Shown here: piece by piece, positions 29,162 to 37,773 of the stretch | Numbering within the stretch: position 1 is the first letter of the stretch | How the letters are laid out: each line of letters begins with the position of its first letter | NCBI GenBank assembly: GCA_041685115.1 | Contig: JAWLGK010000012.1 | Coordinates: forward strand, 1-64,000 | DNA length: 64,000 nt | Origin: JALOAT01 sp041685115 | Lineage (GTDB): Bacteria; Pseudomonadota; Gammaproteobacteria; Thiohalomonadales; Thiohalomonadaceae | Direction: 5' to 3' | Translations under genes and position numbers: made by a program | Notes under the pieces: model-generated | Seen by the model: only the letters and a program-made list of their open reading frames with translations | Told to the model about the DNA's origin: nothing | The model's database searches: none

Positions 29162-30583
29162 TCATGACCAGTTACGCACGTCCACGAAATGCCCGGCTAC
29201 CGCCGCCGCTGCGGCCATGGCGGGGCTGACCAGGTGGGTACGGCCGCCGGCGCCCTGGCGTCCCTCGAAGTTGCGGTTCGAGGTGGAGGCGCAGCGTTCG
29301 CCCGGCTCCAGGCGGTCGGCGTTCATGGCCAGGCACATGGAGCAGCCGGGCTCGCGCCATTCGAAGCCGGCCTCGATGAACACCTGGTCGAGCCCCTCGG
29401 CCTCGGCCTGCTGCTTCACCAGACCGGAACCGGGCACGATGAGCACCTGCTTCACGTTGGCGGCCTTCTTCCTGCCCTTCACCACTTGCGCGGCGGCGCG
29501 CAGGTCTTCGATGCGCGAGTTGGTGCAGGAGCCGATGAAGACCTTGTCCACGGCGATCTGCTCGATGGGCGTGTTGGCCGTGAGGCCCATGTACTTGAGG
29601 GCGCGGCGCATGCCGTCGGCCTTCACGGCATCCGGTTCGTTGGCCGGATCGGGCACCTTGCCGTCCACGGCGACCACCATCTCGGGCGAGGTGCCCCAGG
29701 TGACCTGCGGACGGATGGTCGTCGCATCGATGCGCACCACGCGGTCGAACTGCGCGTCCGCATCGGACTTGAGATCGAACCAGGCGGACACGGCCTTGTC
29801 CCACGCGTCTCCCTTCGGAGCGTAAGGCTTGCCAAAGACGTACTCGACGGTCTTTTCGTCCACCGCCACCATGCCCGCGCGGGCGCCGGCCTCGATGGCC
29901 ATGTTGCACACGGTCATGCGCCCCTCCATGGACAGGTCGCGGATGGCCTCGCCGCCAAACTCGATGGCGTAGCCGGTGCCGCCCGCGGTGCCGATCTCGC
30001 CGATGATGGCCAGCACGATGTCCTTGGCGGTGACGCCCGGGCCCACCTTGCCGTCCACGGAGACGAGCATGGCCTTGGACTTTTTCTGCAACAGGCACTG
30101 GGTGGCGAGCACGTGCTCCACCTCGGAGGTGCCGATGCCGTGGGCCAGCGCGCCGAAGGCGCCGTGGGTGGAGGTGTGGGAGTCGCCGCACACCACGGTC
30201 ATGCCGGGGAGCGTGCCGCCCTGCTCCGGTCCCACCACGTGCACGATGCCCTGACGCAGGTCATCCATGCGGAATTCGTTGATGCCGAAGTCGGCACAGT
30301 TCTGATCCAGGGTCTGCACCTGGAGGCGGGCGATCTCGTCGCTGATCGCCGCGATGCCGCCCTTGCGCTCGGGCGGGGTGGTGGGCACGTTGTGATCGGG
30401 CGTGGCGATGACCGAACCCACCCGCCACGGCGTGCGCCCCGCCAGGCGCAGGCCCTCGAAGGCCTGGGGCGAGGTCACCTCGTGCACCAGGTGCCGATCG
30501 ATATAGAGAAGGCAGGTGCCGTCCTCGTCACAGCGCACCACGTGCGCATCCCACAACTTGTCGTAAAGCGTCTTGCCGCTCAT
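29162..30583 (-). CDS. leuC: 3-isopropylmalate dehydratase large subunit
   Basis: The 473-residue aconitase-type enzyme isomerises 2-isopropylmalate to 3-isopropylmalate. The [4Fe-4S] ligands are in GSCTNSRIEDL and PGCSMCLAMN; HEVTSPQAFEGL, GDSHTSTHGAFGALA and NRNFEGRQGAGG are further aconitase signatures. It is first in leuCDB and divergent from a LysR gene. A family A repeat lies between its start and the presumed promoter region, so it would be in the 5' leader. Confidence 0.97.
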   Translation of the reverse strand: MSGKTLYDKLWDAHVVRCDEDGTCLLYIDRHLVHEVTSPQAFEGLRLAGRTPWRVGSVIATPDHNVPTTPPERKGGIAAISDEIARLQVQTLDQNCADFGINEFRMDDLRQGIVHVVGPEQGGTLPGMTVVCGDSHTSTHGAFGALAHGIGTSEVEHVLATQCLLQKKSKAMLVSVDGKVGPGVTAKDIVLAIIGEIGTAGGTGYAIEFGGEAIRDLSMEGRMTVCNMAIEAGARAGMVAVDEKTVEYVFGKPYAPKGDAWDKAVSAWFDLKSDADAQFDRVVRIDATTIRPQVTWGTSPEMVVAVDGKVPDPANEPDAVKADGMRRALKYMGLTANTPIEQIAVDKVFIGSCTNSRIEDLRAAAQVVKGRKKAANVKQVLIVPGSGLVKQQAEAEGLDQVFIEAGFEWREPGCSMCLAMNADRLEPGERCASTSNRNFEGRQGAGGRTHLVSPAMAAAAAVAGHFVDVRNWS

Positions 30584-30618
30584 GGGCGTACTCCGTTGAT
30601 ACTGCGCGAAAAGCTATT

Positions 30619-30756
30619 AACCACGGGGGACACGGGGAACACGGGGGGTGAACATCAGACACCGCCGCCCACCCCGCTCAGGTTCGCACGCAGTGTGAGC
30701 CTCTCCTGAGAGAAAGACACATTCTTCCCCGTGTTCCCCGTGTCCCCCGTGGTTAA
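30619..30756. repeat. Family A (CACGGGG) palindromic element, copy 9, in the leuC leader
   Basis: The arms AACCACGGGGGACACGGGG and CCCCGTGTCCCCCGTGGTT enclose a core nearly identical to that of copy 8 with the CTCAGG/CCTGAG hairpin. It lies between the leuC start and the divergent lysR gene, the only family A copy in a divergent promoter region. Confidence 0.87.
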
Positions 30757-30803
30757 TCTCTTCCCCGCCACGGCTTGATTCGAAGTGCGAGTCTACGTAG
30801 GCT

Positions 30804-30840
30804 GGATTCATTACTCCAATTCATCTTTTTCATAGAATCC
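30804..30840. promoter_or_regulatory. Candidate LysR operator region between leuC and lysR
   Basis: GGATTC and GAATCC are inverted arms 25 bp apart, enclosing a direct pair ATTCAT (30805-30810) and ATTCAT (30819-30824). The region is AT-rich compared with its surroundings. LysR regulators commonly bind T-N11-A sites between themselves and a divergent target, so this is the best candidate site here; the assignment is inferred from position. Confidence 0.35.
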
Positions 30841-30860
30841 ATTCCTGACAGGCATCCGGT

Positions 30861-31730
30861 ATGGACATCCCGAATCTCCAGGCCTTCGTGGCCGTGGCCG
30901 ATAGCGCCTCCTTTTCCGCCGCCGCGACGCGGCTGTATCTGACCCAGCCGGCGGTGAGCAAGCGCATCACCGCCCTGGAGCAGGAACTGGGCAGCCCCTT
31001 GTTCGACCGCATCGGTCGGCAGGTATCGCTCACCGAGGCCGGGCGCGCGCTGCTGCCGCGGGCGCGGCATATTCTGGAGGCGGTGGAGGACAGCCGCCGT
31101 GCGCTGTCCAACCTTTCCGAACGGGTGGAGGGACCGTTGTCCTTCGGCACCAGCCATCACGTGGGTCTGCACCACCTGCCGCCGCTGCTGCGCGCCTTCA
31201 CGGCACGCCATCCGGCGGTGGACCTGGACATCCGTTTCCTGGAGTCGGAGGAGGCCTGCCAGGCCGTGCTGCATGGCGACCTGGAACTGGCGGTGGTCAC
31301 CGTGCCGGAACCGGCCCCCGCCAATCTCGCCAGCCGTGTACTGTGGGACGACCCGCTCGCGGTGGTGGTGGGCCGTGACCACCCGCTCGCCACGCGCAAA
31401 CGCGTGAGCCTGGAGGCGCTGGCCGAATCGCCCGCCGTGCTGCCTGGCCAGGGCACGTTCACCCGCGCCCTGGTGGAATCCGCCTTCGCTGAGCGCGGGC
31501 GGCATCCTACCGTGAAGCTCTCGACCAATTACCTGGAGACCATCAAGATGCTGGTCTCAGTGGGCCTCGGCTGGAGCGTGTTGCCGCTTACCCTGGTCGA
31601 TGACGACACCGTGGTGCTGCGCGTGCCGGACCTGGCCCTGATGCGCCATCTGGGCGTGGTGCACCATGCATCGCGCACCCTGTCGAACGCCGGGCGCGCC
31701 ATGCTGCGCCTGCTGGAAGGCGACCCATGA
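30861..31730 (+). CDS. LysR family transcriptional regulator
   Basis: The 289-residue regulator has an N-terminal winged helix-turn-helix (residues about 3-60: FVAVADSASFSAAATRLYL then TQPAVSKRI) and a periplasmic-binding-like effector domain (about 90-289). It is divergent from leuC, so regulation of leucine synthesis is the natural inference; a LysR gene occupies this position in pseudomonads too. The ligand is not predictable. Its stop overlaps the next ATG by 4 bp. Confidence 0.92.
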   Translation: MDIPNLQAFVAVADSASFSAAATRLYLTQPAVSKRITALEQELGSPLFDRIGRQVSLTEAGRALLPRARHILEAVEDSRRALSNLSERVEGPLSFGTSHHVGLHHLPPLLRAFTARHPAVDLDIRFLESEEACQAVLHGDLELAVVTVPEPAPANLASRVLWDDPLAVVVGRDHPLATRKRVSLEALAESPAVLPGQGTFTRALVESAFAERGRHPTVKLSTNYLETIKMLVSVGLGWSVLPLTLVDDDTVVLRVPDLALMRHLGVVHHASRTLSNAGRAMLRLLEGDP

Positions 31731-32236
31731 CGGGATTCTTCACTCTCGGCGGCTGGTATGCGGATCCCTGTCCCGCGGAGGCGGCCCGGCAGGCCCTGGC
31801 CGCCGTGGAGCAGCGCGAACAGGCGCTGCGCCGCCGCGGCCGTGGATCTTTCGTGCTGCGGCTCTCCGCCATGCTGGCACACGCCACGCTGGGGGACGAC
31901 GTGGAAGCGGAATACGAACGCCTGGCGGCCCTGGCCGCACGCCGTCACACCCGTGCGCAGGCGCTGGTGGAACTCGTCTATGGGCAGATCCTCATGTCCC
32001 GTCGCCGAGCGGGCGCCATGGTCCATCTCGATCGCGGCTTTGCCCTGGCAAGGCATCTGCTCGCACCGGATGACTATTTCGTGGTGCTCAAACGCCACGC
32101 CCTGCTCGCCTTGCTACCCCCGGCCGATCTGCCCGGTGCCCCCCTTGCGGATTTGCTCACCACGGCGCGCGTGATGGCCCGCCTGGGGATACGACGTGAG
32201 CCGCATCCGCACGACCCCGGGGATACCTTCGGCTGA
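31727..32236 (+). CDS. Small alpha-helical protein of unknown function
   Basis: The 169-residue protein starts inside the lysR stop codon (ATGA), so it is translationally coupled to the regulator. The middle (about residues 17-110) is Ala/Leu/Arg-rich and helical, with a TPR-like look (EYERLAALAARRHTRAQALVEL). No signal peptide or membrane segment is seen. No family was recognised; the codon use resembles that of its neighbours, supporting it as a real gene. Confidence 0.65.
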   Translation: MTGFFTLGGWYADPCPAEAARQALAAVEQREQALRRRGRGSFVLRLSAMLAHATLGDDVEAEYERLAALAARRHTRAQALVELVYGQILMSRRRAGAMVHLDRGFALARHLLAPDDYFVVLKRHALLALLPPADLPGAPLADLLTTARVMARLGIRREPHPHDPGDTFG

Positions 32237-32345
32237 CCAGAGGGCTCGCTGCGCCATCCCCGATGGCACCAAGCGGGCACTATGCTTAGCGCAACGATGT
32301 TCCTCCAAGGTTTTGCTACGGGTCGAATCGCCCCATTGCTCCCCT

Positions 32346-34910
32346 ATGGACGATGTGAACATCAGCGAGGTATCGGCCCAGATTTCCGCCCTGGAACAAA
32401 CACAGCGGGAAACCGCGGATGAGCGCGATCGGCTTGCGCGCAAGCTGATGGAGACCGAGGTCGAGTTGCGGCGACGCGCCGCCCAGATGGCGCACGCGGA
32501 GCAGCTTGCGCGGGTCGGTTATTGGTATGCGGACCTTCGCAACAATCGCGTGTTCTGGTCCGAGGGCCTGTCCCAACTGCTCGGCGTGCCCGCCGAACCA
32601 CAACATCACCCGTTCGGGGCGATTTATCGTTTCGTGCATCCCGATGACCGGGCCCGCGTCGCCCGCGCCGTCGCCGATGCCCTGAAGGCGAAGTCGGTCT
32701 ACGAAGTCCGATTCCGCGCCCGCGCCAAGGGCAAAGAACACCAGGTGCGCATCCGTGGCGAATTCGCCTTCGATTCGGCCGGCGAGCCGGTAGCCAATTT
32801 CGGTGTCGGGCAGGACGTGACCGGCCTGGCACAGGCGGAGCAGGCCTTGCACGAGAGCCAGAATCGCTATCGCCAGCTTGCCGCAGAACTGGAGTTGATC
32901 TATCAAACCGCGCCCATCGGTCTGTGCGTGGTGAACAAGGAACTGCGTTTCGTACACATCAATGAACGCCTGGCCGAGATAAACGGTGTCCCGGTCGCAG
33001 CGCATCTGGGTAAGACCGTGCGCGAGGTGGTCCCGGACGTCGCCCTGCACAACGAGGCGCTGCTGCGCCGGGTACTGGAGACCGGCGAACCCGTACTCGA
33101 CTCCGAACTGACGGCCGAGACCCCCGCACAGCCCGGCATGCGCCGCACCTGGCTCAACCAATACTGGCCTTTGCGCGACGACGACGGCGAGGTCTACGGC
33201 GTCAACGTGGTAGCGGAAGAGGTCACGGACCGCCGTTCGCTCGAAGAGTCGCGCCAACGGGAGCGTGAGTTCCGCACCCTGGCGGAAAACTCCTCGGACA
33301 TGATCGTGCGCTTCGACCGCTTGCTGCGCCGGGTCTACGTCAACCCCGCATTCGAACGCCTCCTGGACAAACCCCGGGCGGCACTGCTTGGCAAACGCAA
33401 TCGTGAAATCGGTCTGCCCGATGAGACTGCCGGTTTTCTCGACCAGCTACTCGAACAGGTCTTCACCAGCGGACGTGCACAGACCGCTGAAGTGACGCTG
33501 CCCACACCGACCGGCCCGCGGGTGATCGATTCACGCCTGGTGCCCGAATTCGGCGCCGGCGGACAGGTGGAGACCGTGCTCGGCATCAGCCGCGATATCA
33601 CTGAACGAAAGCGTGCCGAGGAGGCGCTGCGGGATAGCGAGAAAAAATACCGCGAGGTGGCGGAAAACATTTACGAAGGGATCTGGATCATCGACAAGGA
33701 CGAAAACACCACCTTCGTGAACACGCGCATGACGGAGCTGCTCGGGTACAGCGCCGAGGAAATGCTCGGCAGGAACCTGTTCCGTTTTATGGACACGCAG
33801 GCCATGGAAGAAGCCCGCAGCAACCTGGCCCGTGGGCGGGTTGGCACACGCGCCGAGTACGAGTTCAGGTTTCGCCGCAAGGACGGCAATACGATGTACA
33901 CCCACATCGTCACAGCGCCCCTTTATGACGCACGGGGCAATTACCGCGGTGCCCTCGCGGGGGTCATCGATATCAGCGAGCGCAAACGGACCGAGGAAAT
34001 CCTGCACCGACGACAACAGGAATTCGAAGCCCTTTCGGAGCGTTCTCCCGATGTCGTCGCGCGACTGGATACTGCGCTGCGCATCCGCTACATCAATCCA
34101 GCCGTCGAGCGACTCACCGGCCGGCCCCGCGACTGGTTCCTCGGCAAGACTCCGCAGGAAATGCAACTTGCACCGCGGGAAACGGCCCTGCGCGAAGACC
34201 TGTTGCAGCGGGTATTCAGCGCGGGAGAGGAACAGATGGTGGAACATGAACATGTGAGGGGTGATGAGGTCCGCTACTTCCAGGCGCGCGTGGTGCCGGA
34301 ATTCGGCGCGCGCGGCAAGATCGAATCCGTGCTGGTGGTGGACCGGGACATCACCGAACTCAAGCGTGCGCAGTTCGCCCTGGAAAACCAGTCGCTCCAC
34401 GACCCCCTCACGCAGATCCCGAACCGTCGTTACCTGGAATAGTTCATCGATCGGGAATGGGGACGGGAGGCGCGCCACCGCCATCCGGTCGCGGTGATCA
34501 TGGCCGACATCGACCACTTCAAGGCCTACAACGATCACTACGGCCACCAGCGCGGCGACGATTGCCTGCGGCAGGTCGCCCACGCATTGCGCAGCCGTCT
34601 GCGCCGTCCCAGCGATTTTCTGGTGCGTTATGGCGGCGAGGAGTTCCTGGCGGTGCTGGTGGAAACGCAGGCATCCGCGGCCATCGCGCTGGCCGAGGCC
34701 ATGCGCCGGGCGGTGGTCGAAAGGGCGCTACCCCACGCCGCCTCGCCCGTGGCGCCGGTGGTCACCATCAGCATGGGCGTCGCGAGCGCCAGGGCCGATC
34801 TGTACAGATTCGGCAGCTTATTGGGCACGGCCGATCAGGCCCTGTATTCCGCCAAGCGCAACGGCCGCAACCGGGTCGAGGCCGTCCAGCCTCCCCGCCC
34901 GCCAGATTAG
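32346..34910 (+). pseudogene. Multi-PAS GGDEF diguanylate cyclase interrupted by in-frame TAG
   Basis: One continuous frame of 855 codons is broken by a single TAG at 34440-34442 (codon 699). Before it are a coiled coil (about residues 10-50) and five PAS/PAC units (about 55-165, 180-300, 313-430, 435-550, 560-680), with repeated DITERKRAEE-type linkers. The GGDEF domain begins at about residue 687 (HDPLTQIPNRRYLE) and continues in the same frame after the stop with MADIDHFKAYNDHYGH, an RPSD inhibitory site and RYGGEEF. The product up to TAG would be a PAS-only protein of 698 residues. A restart at 34494 is possible but would lack the domain's first helix. Could be mutation, sequencing error or readthrough. 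Confidence 0.85.
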
Positions 34911-34962
34911 CCCTGGCACGTTCTACGCTTGCCTCAGGAAACCTTGTCCACGGAGGCCGTCC

Positions 34963-35478
34963 ATGACCAAACAGGAAACGCCCGACGTGTCGACCATGCT
35001 GGCGGAACCGCTGCCGCAGCATCACTGGCTGGAGCAACTGCTGGGCGAGTGGAGTTTCGAAGGCAACAGCCAAATGCAGCCGGGCGAGCCGCCCATGACG
35101 TTCACCGGCACGGAAAAGGTGCGCAGCATCGGCGGGCTGTGGTTCGTAGCCGAATCCTCCGGCGACATGCCCGGTGGCGGCACCGCCTCCATGATCATGA
35201 CCCTTGGCTATGACCCGACGAAGAACCGCTATGTCGGAACCTGGCTCGGGTCCATGATGACCTACCTGTGGGTGTACGAAGGCACCCTGGACGCCAGCGG
35301 CCAGCGGCTGGTCCTCGAATCCGAGGGACCGAGCATGAGCACCCCCGGCACCCTGGCCCGCTCCCGCGACATCATCGAGATCAAGGATGCAGGCCAGCGC
35401 ATGCAGCACTCGGAGGTCCTGGGCGACGACGGTCAGTGGCACCCGATGATGGAGATCACCTATCGCAAGAAGGGCTGA
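34963..35478 (+). CDS. DUF1579 family protein
   Basis: The 171-residue protein resembles the DUF1579 family (HHWLEQLLGEWSFEG, FTGTEKVRSIGGLWFV, GYDPTKNRYVGTWLGSM). The family is found across bacteria with unknown function; the segments suggest a lipocalin-like beta-barrel. No signal peptide. The start ATG at 34963 follows CGGAGG at good spacing. It is 50 bp downstream of the broken diguanylate cyclase gene. Confidence 0.85.
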   Translation: MTKQETPDVSTMLAEPLPQHHWLEQLLGEWSFEGNSQMQPGEPPMTFTGTEKVRSIGGLWFVAESSGDMPGGGTASMIMTLGYDPTKNRYVGTWLGSMMTYLWVYEGTLDASGQRLVLESEGPSMSTPGTLARSRDIIEIKDAGQRMQHSEVLGDDGQWHPMMEITYRKKG

Positions 35479-35489
35479 AGAAGGCCTTC

Positions 35490-35560
35490 AACGCAGAGAC
35501 CGCAGAGGAAGATTTCGGCCTTCACCCCCATCCCTCTGCGATCTCTGCGCCTCTGCGTTT
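35490..35560. repeat. Family B (CGCAGAG) palindromic element, copy 6
   Basis: AACGCAGAGACCGCAGAGG and the inverted CCTCTGCGATCTCTGCGCC plus TCTGCGTTT flank about 25 bp between the convergent DUF1579 and glycosylase genes. TTTGGGCTGTTTTCTC follows on the right. Confidence 0.8.
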
Positions 35561-35571
35561 GGGCTGTTTTC

Positions 35572-36477
35572 TCATTCCCCGAGCACACCCCGTTCCGCCA
35601 GCCCGAGCAGCAACAGGTGGAAATACACGAGCCCGGCGTACGGCCGCCACCGTGCAAGGGTGCGTTGCACGCCTTCGCGATCCAGGGCCGCGGGCAGGCC
35701 GAGCCACTGCGCGAGCCGCTTGCGCGCGCCCACGTCGTCACCCGGAAACACGTGGGTCCTGCCGAGGCCTCGCAACAACACGTATTCGGCGCTCCAGCGC
35801 CCCACCCCGCGAAGCTGCAACAAGCGACGCAGGACTTCGGCATCGTCCAGCGCCGCCAGCGCCTCCAGCTCCAGCTCACCCCCATGCACCGCCTCGGCCA
35901 CGCCGAGCAATGCCCGTGACTTGTTGGTGCTGAACCCCAACGCACGCAGCTGCTCCAGGTCGCGGCCGGCCAGATCCGCCGGCTGCGGGAAACCGTGGGC
36001 CTTTGGCCCTGCCGGGCCAAAGGCCACGGTGAGGCGGTTCAACAACGCCAGGCCCGCCTCCAGCGAGATCTGCTGACAGGCAATGGCATTGACCAGGGCC
36101 TCGAACACACTGGGAAACCGCGGCGGCTTGAGGCCGCGAAACCGTTGCACCAGTGAGGCGAGCGGCGCATGGCTCGCGGCGAAGCGGTAGAAAGGGGTGA
36201 GATCGACGGACAGTCCCAGCTGACGGTCCAACCGGGCGGTGAGTTGCCTGACCGCCGTAACCCCGAACCGCACGCCTGCCACCGAGACCCGCAGCCGTGC
36301 CGGGTCGAGCCCCCCTGCCTGCACCACCGTCATTTCGCGGGCCCGGTGGTTCAACACCACGGTGCGACGGTACGCTTGGCCGTCCCAACGGTCGACGCTG
36401 TTGCTCGGCCGGCGGCGCAGGGCCCACACGGTGAGATCGAGCCGGAACGGGGGCCTCGGCTCAAGAAAGAACTCCAT
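35572..36477 (-). CDS. AlkA-like DNA-3-methyladenine glycosylase (HhH-GPD)
   Basis: The 301-residue protein begins with an AlkA-type N-terminal domain and carries the HhH-GPD core: NAIACQQISLEAG, the hairpin LRGVGRWSAEYVLLRGLG and the catalytic Asp in FPGDDVGARK. It would excise alkylated bases during base excision repair. The start MEFFLEPRPPF was chosen over an upstream in-frame Met within the adjacent gene's promoter. It is divergent from the DUF4112 gene with about 75 bp between them. Confidence 0.88.
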   Translation of the reverse strand: MEFFLEPRPPFRLDLTVWALRRRPSNSVDRWDGQAYRRTVVLNHRAREMTVVQAGGLDPARLRVSVAGVRFGVTAVRQLTARLDRQLGLSVDLTPFYRFAASHAPLASLVQRFRGLKPPRFPSVFEALVNAIACQQISLEAGLALLNRLTVAFGPAGPKAHGFPQPADLAGRDLEQLRALGFSTNKSRALLGVAEAVHGGELELEALAALDDAEVLRRLLQLRGVGRWSAEYVLLRGLGRTHVFPGDDVGARKRLAQWLGLPAALDREGVQRTLARWRPYAGLVYFHLLLLGLAERGVLGE

Positions 36478-36552
36478 GCGAACGCACAGGCAGTGGCTTG
36501 AGCCAAGGATAGCCGCGAAGACCCACTTCCTATACTGGGGAAAAGGTGCGCC

Positions 36553-37029
36553 ATGAACCGACGAACCCCGGACCACGACACCGACCTGCAACGTCTGCGG
36601 CGTCTCGCGCGCGTGCTCGATGAGGCTATCCCGCTGCCCGGCGGCTACCGCGTCGGCTTCGACGGTTTCATGGGCATGTTACCGGGCGTGGGTGACAGCC
36701 TGGGGGCCGCGCTCTCCACCTACATCGTGGCCCTGGGCGCCCGCCTCGGCGTACCGACGCCCCATCTGCTGCGCATGATCGGCAACATCGCCCTCGACTT
36801 GGCTGTGGGGCTGGTGCCGGTGCTCGGCGACATCTTCGATTTCACCTGGAAGGCCAACAGCCGCAACCTGGCCCTGATCGAACAGGGGCTGGGTCGCGCC
36901 AGCCGCGGCAAGGAGGGCGAGCGTCGCCTGATCATCCTGATTATCGTCACGGTCGCGCTGTTGCTCATCGCGGCGCTGGCCTTGTCGCTACTCGCCGTCG
37001 GCGCGCTGGTGGGCTTGGTGCGCGGTTGA
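36553..37029 (+). CDS. DUF4112 family membrane protein
   Basis: The 158-residue protein matches DUF4112 (LARVLDEAIPLPGGYRVGFDG, LLPGVGDSLGA-like GMLPGVGDSLGA, LVPVLGDIFDFTWKANSRNL). One strong transmembrane stretch lies at about residues 125-155, and weaker hydrophobic segments precede it. Function is unknown. A TATACT hexamer at 36531-36536 could serve as -10. Confidence 0.85.
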   Translation: MNRRTPDHDTDLQRLRRLARVLDEAIPLPGGYRVGFDGFMGMLPGVGDSLGAALSTYIVALGARLGVPTPHLLRMIGNIALDLAVGLVPVLGDIFDFTWKANSRNLALIEQGLGRASRGKEGERRLIILIIVTVALLLIAALALSLLAVGALVGLVRG

Positions 37030-37376
37030 GGTTCAACCCAGATGCTAGGCCTCTTCGAGCCCGATGGCCGCGTCGGACTCATATCTTTCTCTACGGCCGA
37101 AGGCGATACCGTTTCGACCGAGCTCCAGCAGGTGATGGCCAGTCGAGTACGGGCACGGTGTGTTCTGCTAATTCGAATGTATTGGTTTCGATCCCCTCTC
37201 CCCAACCCTCGGCAACCGCTCCCTGCGCTGCTCTCGACCGCCTGCTCCCGGCGCGGTCTACCTCCCCCATCCATGGGGTCGTACCTCGCGCGTCCATGCG
37301 CTCGTCTCCCGGAGGGAGAGGGGGTAAGAAGTGAGGCGGTGTCGGATAGTGCAGTAGCTGACTTGAACGTCCCCTC

Positions 37377-37385
37377 TCCCCCAGG
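37377..37385. repeat. 9-bp target-site duplication, left copy
   Basis: TCCCCCAGG directly left of the insertion is identical to TCCCCCAGG at 37578-37586 directly right of it. Joining the two copies restores a continuous family C arm. Confidence 0.85.
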
Positions 37386-37577
37386 GCTGTCTCTTGGTCA
37401 CATTTCGCCGTTGTAGCCAGCCCCTCTTGCCCCCTCTCCCTCCGGGAGAGGGCTGGGGAGAGGGGATCAATTCAGGTGCGGCTATTGGTTATTGATCCCC
37501 TCATCCTGTCCTTCTCCCGGAGGGAGAAGGGACGCAAGCTTCTGTCTCTCCTCGAAATGATGTGACTAAGAGACAGC
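37386..37577. mobile_element. 192-bp MITE-like element with IS4/IS50-type ends
   Basis: The left end GCTGTCTCTTGGTCACAT and right end (reverse complement) GCTGTCTCTTAGTCACAT match at 17 of 18 positions, and TTTCG follows in both after a small offset. The ends resemble the CTGTCTCTT-type termini of IS50-group IS4-family transposons, which make 9-bp target duplications; a perfect 9-bp duplication is present. No transposase is encoded. The interior carries family C repeat material (37420-37465 and 37494-37535) separated by a short unique stretch. Confidence 0.85.
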
Positions 37578-37773
37578 TCCCCCAGGAAGAGGGACAGGGA
37601 GAGGGGAGTTGAATGGAAATACCATGCGATTTTCGTATCACAGACAACCCTATGCAGTACGCAACCTGGCTTGTATACCGCAGGTGATACGCAAGGGGCA
37701 CGGGAAGCCGGGGCCGGTTCCGTCTTGCCCGGAATGCGGGCGTGCGGGTGTCGCTGGTGCGCAGCCGAGCGGC

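Larger units (their letters stand above)
37190..37608. repeat. Family C (CCCTCTCC) double-hairpin element, locus 1, disrupted
   Basis: The locus starts GATCCCCTCTCCCCAACCCT and ends GGGACAGGGAGAGGGG, which are inverted outer ends. It carries a CCCGGAGGGAGAGGGGG hairpin arm and the family spacer in reverse orientation (37326-37370; on the minus strand ACGTTCAAGTCAGCTACTGC onward). It is interrupted by the 192-bp insertion at 37386-37577. Confidence 0.8.
37030..37773. other. Gene-free region holding family C repeat and a MITE-like insertion
   Basis: No gene is supported between the DUF4112 stop and the ChaN-like stop. A short frame starting at 37042 (MLGLFEPDGRVG) runs into the repeat and may be a gene remnant or chance. 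37190-37608 is a family C locus that contains the insertion at 37386-37577. 37615-37773 shows nothing recognisable. Confidence 0.7.

Noticed and set aside
34494..34910. Independent short GGDEF gene
   Set aside because: It begins in mid-domain without the first helix and is in frame with the upstream PAS protein, so it is the broken end of that gene.
37042..37416. Small protein starting MLGLFEPDGRVG
   Set aside because: It lacks a ribosome site and most of its length is family C repeat translated by chance.
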